Source: Anaerococcus provencensis (GTDB lineage: Bacteria > Bacillota > Clostridia > Tissierellales > Peptoniphilaceae). Taken from it: 64,000 bases of DNA. The stretch is taken from NCBI RefSeq assembly GCF_000312365.2, contig NZ_HG003690.1, forward strand, positions 106,966-170,965, in the 5' to 3' direction. Every line of letters begins with the position of its first letter. Within the stretch, counting starts at the first letter, position 1. Below, in pieces: positions 34,981 through 43,707 of this stretch. Under the pieces are notes generated by a model that saw only the letters and a list, made by a program, of their open reading frames with translations, searched no databases and had not been told where the DNA came from. The position numbers and the translations under genes are program-made.

Positions 34981-36723
34981 GTGAAAGAATTTGATATCAA
35001 GGAAATTGATTTAACCAAATACTTATTTTTTACAGGAAAGGGAGGAGTAGGCAAGACTTCTACTGCCTGTGCTAGTGCTATAAGTCTAGCCGATATGGGA
35101 AATGAAGTCCTATTAATAAGTACCGACCCTGCATCAAACCTTCAGGATGTCTTTGAGACTGACCTTGATAACAAGGGTGTAAGGATAGAAGGTGTGGATG
35201 GGCTTACTGTTGCCAACTTAGACCCTATAGAAGCAGCCAATGAGTACAAGGAAAGTGTGGTTGGTCCCTACAGAGGAAAGTTACCTGATAGTGTAATAGA
35301 AAATATGGAAGAGCAATTATCCGGATCTTGTACTGTTGAGATAGCTGCCTTCAATGAATTTTCTAAGTTTATAACTGCTCCAGACCTTAAAGATAAATAT
35401 GATTATATAATATTTGATACTGCGCCAACTGGCCATACCTTAAGGATGCTCCAACTTCCTTCTGCTTGGACGAGCTTTATCAGCGAAAGTACTCACGGAG
35501 CTTCATGCCTAGGTCAATTATCAGGTCTAGAAGAAGAGAAAGAAACATATAAGTATGCTGTGGAAACCTTAGCTGATGGGAGTCTTACAAGCTTAGTATT
35601 GGTTGCAAGACCTGAGGAAACTCCTCTTCTTGAAGCAAATAGAGCATCTCATGAACTTTCAGAACTAGGTATTAACAACCAAATCCTTATCATAAATGGA
35701 CTATTAAATACTTATGATGATGAAGTTTCTAAAGCTTTTTATAAAAAACAAAAAGAATCCCTAGATGCGATGCCAGATGGTATTAAGGGTCTTGAAACAT
35801 ACTTTATCCCACTTAGGGGATACAACTTAAATAGTATAGAAAATTTAAGGTCCTTGTTAGTTGAGGATAAAGACTATACTAGTGATGAAGATCTTAGCAT
35901 AGATGAAACCCCTAGCCTAAAAGATATCATAGATGACTTATACAAAAATGAGAAAAAAGTTATCTTCACCATGGGAAAAGGTGGTGTAGGAAAGACCACA
36001 TTAGCATCTGCTATTGCCAAGGGGCTTGCAGATAAGGGACAAAAGGTCCACCTAACTACAACTGACCCAGCTAACCATTTGACTGGAATGATTGAAGAAG
36101 ATGACTTATTAACTATAAGCCATATAGATGAAGAGGAAGAGCTTAGAAGATACCAAGAAGAAGTTTTAGAAAATGCTAAAAAAACCATGTCTGATGATGA
36201 TTTGGAATATATAAAAGAAGACTTAAGGTCACCATGTACTCAAGAGATTGCTGTATTTAGAGCCTTTGCAGATGTGGTGGATAAGGCTGATAGTGAAGTT
36301 GTTGTGATAGATACAGCTCCAACAGGACATACGCTATTGCTTCTAGATTCGACAGAATCCTACAACCAAGAGATAGAAAAAAACCAAGGTAATGTTCCAG
36401 AGTCAGCAAAAAAACTTCTACCTAGACTAAAAAATAGTGATGAAACCGAGGTGCTAATAGTAACATTAGCTGAACCTACTCCTTTCTATGAGTCCATAAG
36501 ACTTGAAGAAGACCTAAAAAGAGCGGGAATATATAGCAAGTGGTGGATTATAAATTCATCTATATATAAGACTGGATCCACTAACAAAACCCTAGAAGCT
36601 AAGGCTAAAAGTGAGTTAGAATGGATAAACAAGGTTGATAAACGTACAAATGGAAACTTCACAATAATCCCGTGGTCTAGTGATCAGATTAAGGGTTCTA
36701 ATTTAGATAAATTAATTAAGTAG
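34981..36723 (+). CDS. arsA: Arsenite-transport ATPase ArsA
   Basis: 580 residues with two ATPase halves, each with a GKGGVGKT P-loop (first near residue 20, second near 330), DTAPTGHT motifs and metal-site cysteines (SGSCTVEIA, RSPCTQEIA). ArsA drives the arsenite pump and takes arsenite from ArsD. The start is GTG at 34981. It is unusual that the pump here is ACR3, not ArsB; ArsA-ACR3 pairings are known in clostridia. Confidence 0.96.
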   Translation: MKEFDIKEIDLTKYLFFTGKGGVGKTSTACASAISLADMGNEVLLISTDPASNLQDVFETDLDNKGVRIEGVDGLTVANLDPIEAANEYKESVVGPYRGKLPDSVIENMEEQLSGSCTVEIAAFNEFSKFITAPDLKDKYDYIIFDTAPTGHTLRMLQLPSAWTSFISESTHGASCLGQLSGLEEEKETYKYAVETLADGSLTSLVLVARPEETPLLEANRASHELSELGINNQILIINGLLNTYDDEVSKAFYKKQKESLDAMPDGIKGLETYFIPLRGYNLNSIENLRSLLVEDKDYTSDEDLSIDETPSLKDIIDDLYKNEKKVIFTMGKGGVGKTTLASAIAKGLADKGQKVHLTTTDPANHLTGMIEEDDLLTISHIDEEEELRRYQEEVLENAKKTMSDDDLEYIKEDLRSPCTQEIAVFRAFADVVDKADSEVVVIDTAPTGHTLLLLDSTESYNQEIEKNQGNVPESAKKLLPRLKNSDETEVLIVTLAEPTPFYESIRLEEDLKRAGIYSKWWIINSSIYKTGSTNKTLEAKAKSELEWINKVDKRTNGNFTIIPWSSDQIKGSNLDKLIK

Positions 36724-36729
36724 GTATAT

Positions 36730-37146
36730 ATGACAGAAAAAACAAAAGTTGCCTTTATATGCGTTCACAATTCTTGCAGGTCTCAGATAGCTGAGGCCCT
36801 TGGCAAGAAATTTGCAGGAGAAAAAATAGATTTTTACTCTGCTGGAACTGAGCTAGTAGATCAGATAAACCAAGATGCAGTCAGACTTATGAAAGAAATA
36901 CACGGAATAGATATGGAAGCTGACCAATATTCCAAGCTCATAGATGACCTACCAGAGGTAGACTATGTCATCTCTATGGGTTGCAATGTGGTATGCCCAT
37001 TCCTTCCATTTAAACACAAAAAGTATGATTGGGGTATAGAAGACCCTACCGGCAAGTCTGATGAAGACTTTATCAAAGTAATAGATGAAATTGAAGGAAA
37101 ATTAAAGGCCTTAATCCGAGAGATAGATGAGGAGGTAGCTAGATGA
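36730..37146 (+). CDS. arsC: Arsenate reductase ArsC (low molecular weight phosphatase type)
   Basis: 138 residues with the phosphatase-type loop CVHNSCRSQ (Cys11 nucleophile) and the redox pair in GCNVVCPF, as in thioredoxin-coupled enzymes. Reduces arsenate to arsenite for export. It overlaps acr3 by four bases. Confidence 0.95.
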   Translation: MTEKTKVAFICVHNSCRSQIAEALGKKFAGEKIDFYSAGTELVDQINQDAVRLMKEIHGIDMEADQYSKLIDDLPEVDYVISMGCNVVCPFLPFKHKKYDWGIEDPTGKSDEDFIKVIDEIEGKLKALIREIDEEVAR

Positions 37147-38183
37147 AAAAACAAGAAGATATAAGCTTTTTTGAAAGAAATCTTACATTTTGGGTCTTGA
37201 TATGCATGGTTATAGGTGTTTTAATTGGACGCTTCATACCTGCTATTCCAGAGGCTTTGGGAGAATTAGAGATTTACAATGTATCCATACCAACAACCAT
37301 ACTTTTATGGATCATGATCTATCCGATGATGCTAAAGATTGACTTTAACAGTATAAAAAATATTAAAAACAATCCTAAGGGTTTATTTATAACATGGATT
37401 GCCAACTGGATTATCAAACCCTTTACTATGTATCTAATAGCTAGATTATTTTTCTTTGGAATTTACAAAAATATCATTAACGAAAATCTAGCATCCGAAT
37501 ACTTAGCAGGAGCAGTATTATTGGGCGCAGCTCCATGTACAGCCATGGTTTTTGTATGGAGTAAGCTAACAAGAGGGGATAGTGCCTATACCCTAGTTCA
37601 AGTGGCTAGTAATGACTTGATTATATTAATTGCCTACATACCAATAGTAAGCTTTTTACTAAAGAGGGGCAATATCAATATACCTTGGGGGACCCTACTT
37701 TTATCAATCGTATTATTTATAGTAGTTCCTCTTATCCTAAGTATGATTACTAGAAACTATGTGATAAAAAATAAGGGTGAAGATTACTTAAATAATGAAT
37801 TTATACCATCATTTGATAAGTATACTATGGTTGGTCTATTGCTAACCTTGATAATTATATTCTCATTCCAAGGGATGAAGATTATCGACCAACCTCTAAA
37901 TATTGCTCTTATAGCAGTACCACTTATTCTTCAAACCTTCCTGATATTTGCTATAACATTTGGTATGGCATATCTTGCAAAATTGCCTTATTCTATAGCT
38001 GCTCCATGTGGCATGATAGGAGCATCTAACTTCTTCGAATTAGCTGTAGCTGTTGCTATTTCACTATTTGGCCTATCATCAGGTGCAACCCTTGCAACAG
38101 TGGTAGGAGTTTTGGTAGAGGTACCAGTAATGCTACTATTAGTAAGAATTGCTAACTCAATGGAATATAAATTTAATAGATAA
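37143..38183 (+). CDS. acr3: Arsenite efflux transporter ACR3
   Basis: 346 residues, ten hydrophobic helices, with the functional cysteine in GAAPCTAMVFVWS and the conserved PCGMIGASNFFELAVAVAISLFG. Exports arsenite. Overlaps arsC; a terminator follows four bases after the stop. Confidence 0.96.
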   Translation: MKKQEDISFFERNLTFWVLICMVIGVLIGRFIPAIPEALGELEIYNVSIPTTILLWIMIYPMMLKIDFNSIKNIKNNPKGLFITWIANWIIKPFTMYLIARLFFFGIYKNIINENLASEYLAGAVLLGAAPCTAMVFVWSKLTRGDSAYTLVQVASNDLIILIAYIPIVSFLLKRGNINIPWGTLLLSIVLFIVVPLILSMITRNYVIKNKGEDYLNNEFIPSFDKYTMVGLLLTLIIIFSFQGMKIIDQPLNIALIAVPLILQTFLIFAITFGMAYLAKLPYSIAAPCGMIGASNFFELAVAVAISLFGLSSGATLATVVGVLVEVPVMLLLVRIANSMEYKFNR

Positions 38184-38186
38184 GAA

Positions 38187-38236
38187 AAACCCATCCACGA
38201 GCCTATGAAAGAAAAGGTTAGCAGATGGGTTTTTTA
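38187..38236 (+). terminator. Terminator of the arsenic operon
   Basis: AAACCCATC (38187-38195) pairs with GATGGGTTT (38224-38232), followed by T. Confidence 0.9.
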
Positions 38237-38702
38237 GTAAGTGATTATCACCAGTATAAGCTTCAATAAATATAGAGGAGGTTCTTATACTGGCTATCTT
38301 TATATAAGGAGGGTAACTGGCTGGTCTTTATATACGAAAATCATCTACTTATTAGCTCGTGTGATATAAGCGTTTTATCAAATTTAGGATGGATATGATA
38401 GTTGGCCATCTCATCTTGGCCATATTTGTTAAGAGGAGTGTAGTAATTAAGTTTGTTAGTGTAACAGCATTGTTTTAACTATCATGTAATTTTATATGAG
38501 CCTGTCATATAAAAGTTTTGCAAATGTTCATCCATCATTTATTAAAAATAAATTTTAGTAGAATGTATTTAGGAGAATTTCACTTTTTGCTAATAGGTAT
38601 TTTATCCGTCATATTCGCTTTATGATTTCCTATTTTCCTGTCTTATGCCAGCCAGTTTATTATATGTTTATTTTATCTTTGAAAAAGGTCTAAACTCTTT
38701 TA
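38237..38702. other. Gene-free stretch
   Basis: No reading frame of merit on either strand. A perfect inverted repeat CCAGTATAAG (38251-38260) / CTTATACTGG (38284-38293) and two copies of TCTTTATATA near 38300-38330 are the only structures seen. It may hold decayed DNA from an earlier insertion. Confidence 0.5.
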
Positions 38703-39851
38703 TTATTCGCCCCAAAACTCTTCCGCAATTCTCTGCCCTTGGTCAATCTTTGCCCATTGTTCATCAACGGTCAGCTCGTTTCCTTCATCACATGATGCAA
38801 ATCCGCATTGGTGGGAGAGGTATAGTCTGTCTTTGTCGATAATTTCGCTTGCTTTTTCTAATAGGTCTAGGACTCTTTCTTTGTCATCTAGGGTATTTGT
38901 TTTACTTGATAAAAGTCCTAGTACTACTTCAACATCTCGGTTTTTGAAGGCTTGAAGTGCCTTTATAGATCCGGCTCTTTCGTCATCCCATTCTAGGTAA
39001 AATCTGTCGTAGCTTTGTTTTTCTAAGAATAGGTGGGCTATGGATTCGTATGTTCCGTCATTTGCTGATCTTGATTGGTAGTTGCCGCGGCAGTTGTGGG
39101 TGTAAACTTTTAGTCCCAATTCGTGGCCATAGTCTATAACTTCGTTGTTGATGTCTATGAATTTAAGTGCTATTTCTTCAGATGGTGTTTCCGCTCCTCC
39201 TGATATTGGTGCGTTTTTATTTTCTTCTGAGAATATTTCCCATAGGCAGTCATCAAATTGGATGATTTCGCCTCCTGCTTTTTTGAATTCTTTTAGGAAG
39301 TCTTTGTAAGACTCTATTAAATCTTTTTCAAATTCTTCTTCCTTGCCTTCGTAGTAGCCGCCTTTTAGCCCACCAAATAGGGCTTCTCCACCATATGTTT
39401 GGGATGGTGAAGGGATGCATTGCTTGATTTGGGCATCTCCCGCTTCTTCTTTTAGTCTTTTGAAGTGGTCAATGAATGGGTGGTTTTTGCCGTTTATCTT
39501 GTCTACGAACTTGATACCTATATCTTTTCTTGTTTCATAGATCCCTTCATTGCCCTTGTCTCTAAATAGATAGCCTGTGTCAGCTATATATCTTTCTGCT
39601 CCGTGTAGTCCCCATATAAAGTCCAGGTGCCAAAGAGATTTGGAGTGTTCCCCATCGCTGATTTGTACTAGATTGTGGTCTTTTTGGGATTTAACTACAT
39701 CTGCCACTGACTGATCTTCAACCTTTTTGTATCCTTCTAGGTCATCGTAAAATGGATAGGTGATATCATCACGTTTTCTTATTTCATCCTTGTATTTTAA
39801 TAGTTCTTCCTCTCTTAGTAACGATCCTACTGTTAAAAATCTTTTGCTCAT
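38703..39851 (-). CDS. MetE-like cobalamin-independent methionine synthase family protein
   Basis: 382 residues, corresponding to the C-terminal catalytic half of MetE (YxjG/YxjH type): QISDGEHSK near the start, FDDCLWEIF in the middle, and zinc-site residues in YTHNCRGN and LSHQCGFAS. Such short enzymes transfer methyl groups to homocysteine or related thiols. A T-box leader that appears to read AUG lies upstream, so it is made when charged tRNA-Met is short. Confidence 0.88.
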   Translation of the reverse strand: MSKRFLTVGSLLREEELLKYKDEIRKRDDITYPFYDDLEGYKKVEDQSVADVVKSQKDHNLVQISDGEHSKSLWHLDFIWGLHGAERYIADTGYLFRDKGNEGIYETRKDIGIKFVDKINGKNHPFIDHFKRLKEEAGDAQIKQCIPSPSQTYGGEALFGGLKGGYYEGKEEEFEKDLIESYKDFLKEFKKAGGEIIQFDDCLWEIFSEENKNAPISGGAETPSEEIALKFIDINNEVIDYGHELGLKVYTHNCRGNYQSRSANDGTYESIAHLFLEKQSYDRFYLEWDDERAGSIKALQAFKNRDVEVVLGLLSSKTNTLDDKERVLDLLEKASEIIDKDRLYLSHQCGFASCDEGNELTVDEQWAKIDQGQRIAEEFWGE

Positions 39852-39902
39852 GATTAGCTCCTTTATTATTTATTTTAGAAATAAAACGCTTATGGCAAAA
39901 AT

Positions 39903-40165
39903 CAAAAAGACCCCGTCCTTAAAAAGGACGAGGTCACTCGTGTTACCACCTTAATTTCATATCAATTTCACAATTAATAACTCATCAGGTACAAATTTAT
40001 ACCCTATCGCTGTAACGTGCGCACACGGATTGTCTTAAATATTCGGACAAACAACTCAGAGGCCATTTTCAGTTTTCTGCTACTTGACTATTTCCACCAA
40101 CCATAGTCTCTCTGTGAAGTTTTCAAAAACCTACTTTTCTCATCAACGTTTTTATTTCTTGTTAT
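39903..40165 (-). promoter_or_regulatory. T-box leader, probably tRNA-Met specific
   Basis: On the minus strand the T-box AAGGTGGTAACACG (39952-39939) is followed by a strong terminator GACCTCGTCC/GGACGGGGTC with T run (39930-39903). Upstream lies a stem I with AGAGAG and CTCTGAG arms; the specifier position reads AUG (40066-40064) just before GCCTCTG. The predicted methionine specificity fits the MetE-like gene it controls. Confidence 0.88.
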
Positions 40166-40291
40166 GATTATAGACTGGATTTTTATCTTTGTCAAATGTA
40201 AAGATTGATATTTTTTATCAAACGCCTAGTGAACTTGGATTTTAAAAGGTATTATAATTAATAATGATAATTAATCTCGATGGAGGATTTT

Positions 40292-40648
40292 ATGAGAATT
40301 TTGTATATATATGAGGGGCCTATTAATGGGCTTGATAAGGATGAAATAGATAGGGTTTCTGGTCTAGTTGATCATTTTACTAAGATTGGTGCGGATATTA
40401 GACTATATAATTTAGAAGAAAATACTGATAAATTTGATGATAACAAGATTGTAAAAAGATTCTTGGATGATGGTGGGGAAGAAGTGCTTCCTATTGTTAT
40501 GGTAAATAATGAGGTGGTTATCACTCGCAGATATCCTAGTGAAAGTGAATTTTACGAGCTATTATTCCCAGATTCAGACCTTGATGGCATTGATGATTTT
40601 GGCGATGAAGCTTGTGGATGTGGTAGCGGAGGTACTTGCAGCTGCTAG
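40292..40648 (+). CDS. ArsD-like protein lacking the N-terminal metal cysteines
   Basis: 118 residues, clearly related to ArsD at 34583 (MRILYIYEGP..., DKFDDNKIVKRFL, EEVLPIVMVNNEVV). Where ArsD has MCCSTGVCG this protein reads INGLDKDEID, so the arsenite-transfer cysteines are gone, while a C-terminal CGCGSGGTCSC remains. The ATG at 40292 has GGAGG before it. It is alone, 2.1 kb from the ars operon. A different metal or a purely regulatory role is possible. Confidence 0.8.
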   Translation: MRILYIYEGPINGLDKDEIDRVSGLVDHFTKIGADIRLYNLEENTDKFDDNKIVKRFLDDGGEEVLPIVMVNNEVVITRRYPSESEFYELLFPDSDLDGIDDFGDEACGCGSGGTCSC

Positions 40649-40658
40649 AATTAAAATA

Positions 40659-40683
40659 GAGTCTAACTATTATAGTTAGACTC
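40659..40683. repeat. 25-bp palindrome, left copy (target duplication of the IS)
   Basis: Starts GAGTCTAACTAT and ends ATAGTTAGACTC. An identical copy lies at 42240-42264 directly after the insertion sequence. With AAAATA before the left copy and TATTTTTTT after the right one, the original was a terminator for the ArsD-like gene. Confidence 0.85.
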
Positions 40684-42239
40684 AGACTGTCGACAAAGTA
40701 GGTAATAAAGTACAATCTTATCTACTTTTTTTGTCTTCAAATGGCTTAATATCAATATATTAGGGTATGAATATACTAAAGAAAGAGGTGTATTATGCTC
40801 AATAAAAATGATAAGGATAAACAAAAGCAAGTACAGCTAGTAGCTCTAGAGGATTTAGTACCAGAAAATCATCTACTTAGAAAAATAGATAAATACATAG
40901 ACTTTGACTTCATATACGACCTAGTAGAGGGAAAATACTGTCTTGATAACGGCAGACCAAGCATAGATCCAGTAGTATTAATGAAATTAGCATTCATACA
41001 ATATCTTTTTGGCATTAGAAGTATGCGTCAGACAATAAAGGAAGTAGAAGTAAATCTAGCCTACAGGTGGTTCTTAGGCTTAGACTTCTATGATAAAGTA
41101 CCTCACTTCTCAAGCTTTAGTAAAAACTACCAAAGACGATACAAAGATACAGACATATTTGAGCAAATATTTAATGAAATACTATTTCAAGCAATGAGCT
41201 ATGGCTTAGTCGATACAAAAATTCAATTTGTAGATGCAACTCATGTCAAAGCCCATGCAAATAGACATAAGACAATCAAAAAAGAAGTCAACAAACAAAC
41301 AAAAAAATATCAACACCAACTAAACAAAGAAATAGACGAAGATAGGCAAGCTCATGAAAAGAAAGCATTAAAATCAAGAAGCAAAGAATGTAGAACAAGC
41401 CAACAAGTTCAAAGCACAAGTGACCCAGAAAGCGGGCTCTTTCATAAAGGTGAGCATAAAGAAGTATTTGCATACACAGTCCAAACATCCTGTGACAAAA
41501 ATGGTTGGGTCTTAGCCTATGAACCGTTCGCAGGCAACCTGCACGACAGCATCACATTTGATAAATTCTTCAAAGAAAAACTAAAGAACTTACACCCAGA
41601 AAAATTAGTATTAGATGCTGGATACAAAACACCCTGCATAGCAAAACAACTACTAGAAAATTCAATAGTACCTGTTTTCCCTTACACAAGACCTAAAGGA
41701 AGAAGTAAGAAACAAGAAGGAATGTTTTACCCTAAAAATTACACCTATGATGAAGCTAATGATTGCTACATATGTCCAGAGAATAAAATAATCCTTTATT
41801 CAACAACCGATAGAAACGGATATAGGATATACAAAAGCAAAGCAAGCTTATGTAAAAATTGTCCAAGCTTAAGCAAGTGTAACAAAAATAAAAAGAATCA
41901 AAAAACCATAATCAGACATATATGGCAAGACTACATTGACATAACAGAAGAATACAGAAAAACACCAACAGGTAAAGCAGAATACAAACAAAGAAAAGAA
42001 ACCGTAGAACGATGCTTTGGTAGTGCAAAAGAAAATCATGGATTTAGATATACAAATATGAAAGGGCTAGCAAAAATGAGAATGAAAAGCGCCCTAACTT
42101 TTACGTGCATGAATATGAAAAAATTAGCAAGCATACTGTGGAAAATGGACTCCAAGAGGGTCTTTTTTAATGCAATAAAAGCAGTAATAAAGAAAAATAA
42201 AGACAAACTCCAAATTAAACTTGGGTTTGTCTTCAGTCT
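40684..42239 (+). mobile_element. IS1182 family insertion sequence
   Basis: 1556 bp between the two 25-bp direct repeats. The ends begin AGACTGTCGACAAA (left) and, on the other strand, AGACTGAAGACAAA (right), an imperfect terminal inverted repeat of about 14 bp. It encodes one transposase. IS1182 relatives are known for palindromic targets, which fits the duplicated hairpin. Confidence 0.85.
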
Positions 42240-42279
42240 GAGTCTAACTATTATAGTTAGACTCTATTTTTTTCCTTAA
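40795..42279 (+). CDS. IS1182 family transposase
   Basis: 494 residues: N-terminal domain (LVPENHLLRKIDKYIDFDFI), DDE catalytic core (FVDATHVKAHANRHK; LVLDAGYKTP; KETVERCFGSAKENHGFRYT), and a cysteine cluster (CYICPENK, CKNCPSLSKC). GTATTATG with GAAAGAGG gives the start at 40795. The frame does not stop inside the element; the last dozen codons use the duplicated terminator and flanking DNA. Confidence 0.92.
   Translation: MLNKNDKDKQKQVQLVALEDLVPENHLLRKIDKYIDFDFIYDLVEGKYCLDNGRPSIDPVVLMKLAFIQYLFGIRSMRQTIKEVEVNLAYRWFLGLDFYDKVPHFSSFSKNYQRRYKDTDIFEQIFNEILFQAMSYGLVDTKIQFVDATHVKAHANRHKTIKKEVNKQTKKYQHQLNKEIDEDRQAHEKKALKSRSKECRTSQQVQSTSDPESGLFHKGEHKEVFAYTVQTSCDKNGWVLAYEPFAGNLHDSITFDKFFKEKLKNLHPEKLVLDAGYKTPCIAKQLLENSIVPVFPYTRPKGRSKKQEGMFYPKNYTYDEANDCYICPENKIILYSTTDRNGYRIYKSKASLCKNCPSLSKCNKNKKNQKTIIRHIWQDYIDITEEYRKTPTGKAEYKQRKETVERCFGSAKENHGFRYTNMKGLAKMRMKSALTFTCMNMKKLASILWKMDSKRVFFNAIKAVIKKNKDKLQIKLGFVFSLSLTIIVRLYFFP
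42240..42264 (+). terminator. 25-bp palindrome, right copy, with T run
   Basis: Same palindrome as 40659-40683, followed by TATTTTTTT. It works as a terminator for the transposase and originally for the ArsD-like gene. Confidence 0.8.
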
Positions 42280-42531
42280 ATTGCTATCCAACCGCCGTCA
42301 ACTGTTAGTAATTGGCCAGTTGTGTATGAGGAGTGGTGGCTTGCGAACATTAGTAGGGCTGTGTCTAGTTCGCCTGGCTTGCCAGTTCTGCCCATTGGGT
42401 CGCTCATTGCTATAAATTGGTTGAAAGCTTCATCTTCAAGCAAGTCTTGGGTCATCTCAGATGCAAAATATCCTAGACCTATTGCATTTACAGTAATTAA
42501 GTCATTGTGCTTCCTTGAACTAATATTAGGA
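42277..42531 (-). pseudogene. Short-chain dehydrogenase, C-terminal fragment
   Basis: On the minus strand the frame reads NDLITVNAIGLGYFASEMTQ, then SDPMGRTGKPGELDTA, then SYTTGQLLTVDGGWIAI and TAA, the typical end of a gluconate 5-dehydrogenase-like enzyme. The Rossmann and catalytic part is missing: homology stops next to the end of the lacI gene. A deletion or insertion of the PTS operon cut the gene. Confidence 0.8.
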
Positions 42532-42541
42532 TTAGCTTAAA

Positions 42542-43534
42542 TTATTTTAACTTTTTAGTTGATTGTCTCATTACTAAATCTACTGGTACAATCACAGATA
42601 ATCCTGGAGGATTTGTATCTTCAATAAGTGAAATGAGATATTTGACAGCATATTTTGCAATTAAATCAATATCTTGTTTAACAGAAGACAATGTTGGAAA
42701 TAAATAAGAATTTATAGAATTATCATCAAATCCTATTAACTGAATTTCATCTGGAATACATATATTCTCATTATTAAGAATTTGTAGAATATTAATAGCT
42801 ACATTATCATTTATAGCAAAGATACTGTCAATATTTTTAAGTTTCAATAGATTTCTAATTCCTCCATCTGTAGAATTTTGATCTAATTTAAATTCTGTTA
42901 TTTGTTCGACAATTATATTTGAATCATTAATAGCTGCATAAAACCCTTCTATTCTTTTTTTTGAATAAGCAGAATCATTACTATGGTAGATTATAGCAGG
43001 ATATTTTGAACCTCGTTTTATAAGTTCGTTGGTAGCTAAGTAAGCACCTTTAAAATGGTCCGATCCTATAAAAATAGTATTCGATTTATTACTTGGTTCT
43101 CTATCTATACAAATATAGGGTATGTCTGGATTATTAAAAACGAAATTTGAATCACCAGAAATAGCGATAATACCATCAACACCCTTACTTTGAAGCACTT
43201 TAAGATACGACTGTTCTTTTTTATTATTTCTATCAGTATTACATATAATAGTGGCATATCCTAAATTAAATATAATTTGCTCTATTTTCTGAACAACAGA
43301 ATAAAAAAAATAATTACTAATATCAGGTACGATGATACCAATTGTATAAGTTTTATTTTCTCTCAATGACTTTGCAATAGAATTTATTTCGTAACCGGTT
43401 TCGTCTATAATTTTTAATACTTTTTCTCGAGTTTCTTCAGAAAACCTACCATTATTATTTATAACTCTTGATACGGTTGCTACAGAAACATTCGCCATTT
43501 CTGCTACATCTTTTATAGTTAATTTTTTACTCAT
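42542..43534 (-). CDS. LacI family transcriptional regulator
   Basis: About 330 residues: helix-turn-helix TIKDVAEMANVSVATVSRVINN, hinge, and a periplasmic-binding-like sugar domain (IGIIVPDISNYFFYSVV). ATG at 43534 follows AAGGAAA. It is divergent from the rpe-rpiB-PTS operon, and palindromes lie in the shared region, so it should repress that operon until a sugar phosphate or sugar binds. Confidence 0.93.
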   Translation of the reverse strand: MSKKLTIKDVAEMANVSVATVSRVINNNGRFSEETREKVLKIIDETGYEINSIAKSLRENKTYTIGIIVPDISNYFFYSVVQKIEQIIFNLGYATIICNTDRNNKKEQSYLKVLQSKGVDGIIAISGDSNFVFNNPDIPYICIDREPSNKSNTIFIGSDHFKGAYLATNELIKRGSKYPAIIYHSNDSAYSKKRIEGFYAAINDSNIIVEQITEFKLDQNSTDGGIRNLLKLKNIDSIFAINDNVAINILQILNNENICIPDEIQLIGFDDNSINSYLFPTLSSVKQDIDLIAKYAVKYLISLIEDTNPPGLSVIVPVDLVMRQSTKKLK

Positions 43535-43548
43535 ACATATTTTCCTTA

Positions 43549-43577
43549 TTGACATATAGATTTATTAGGTATATAAT
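43549..43577 (+). promoter_or_regulatory. Promoter of the rpe-rpiB-PTS operon
   Basis: Consensus TTGACA (43549-43554), 17-bp spacer, TATAAT (43572-43577). The start of transcription would fall in the operator at 43585-43605. Confidence 0.85.
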
Positions 43578-43584
43578 TTTATCA

Positions 43585-43605
43585 ATGATAAGCAAACCTT
43601 ATCAT
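43585..43605. promoter_or_regulatory. Candidate LacI-type operator
   Basis: ATGATAAG-N5-CTTATCAT overlaps the expected start of transcription, a good place for repression by the divergent LacI protein. Confidence 0.6.
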
Positions 43606-43608
43606 ATC

Positions 43609-43690
43609 GAGTAAAGGATTACTCAATATTATTATATCTTTTAATTTTTTATTTTTCAATTTTAATGTCGCGCTGAGTAAAGGATTACTC
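43609..43690. repeat. Two copies of a 16-bp palindrome in the PTS operon leader
   Basis: GAGTAAAGGATTACTC occurs at 43609-43624 and 43675-43690, both followed by AA. Each is a 6-bp inverted repeat with a 4-nt centre. They may be additional operators or RNA hairpins of the 120-nt leader; the second lies 17 bp before the rpe start. Confidence 0.75.
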
Positions 43691-43707
43691 AAATAAAGGA
43701 GGGATAT

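Noticed and set aside
38645-38842. Plus-strand frame opposite the MetE-like gene end
   Set aside because: Overlaps the conserved C-terminus of the minus-strand gene; shadow frame.
42322-42540. Plus-strand frame of 72 codons
   Set aside because: It is antisense to the SDR fragment, whose minus-strand translation matches a known family; no ribosome site.
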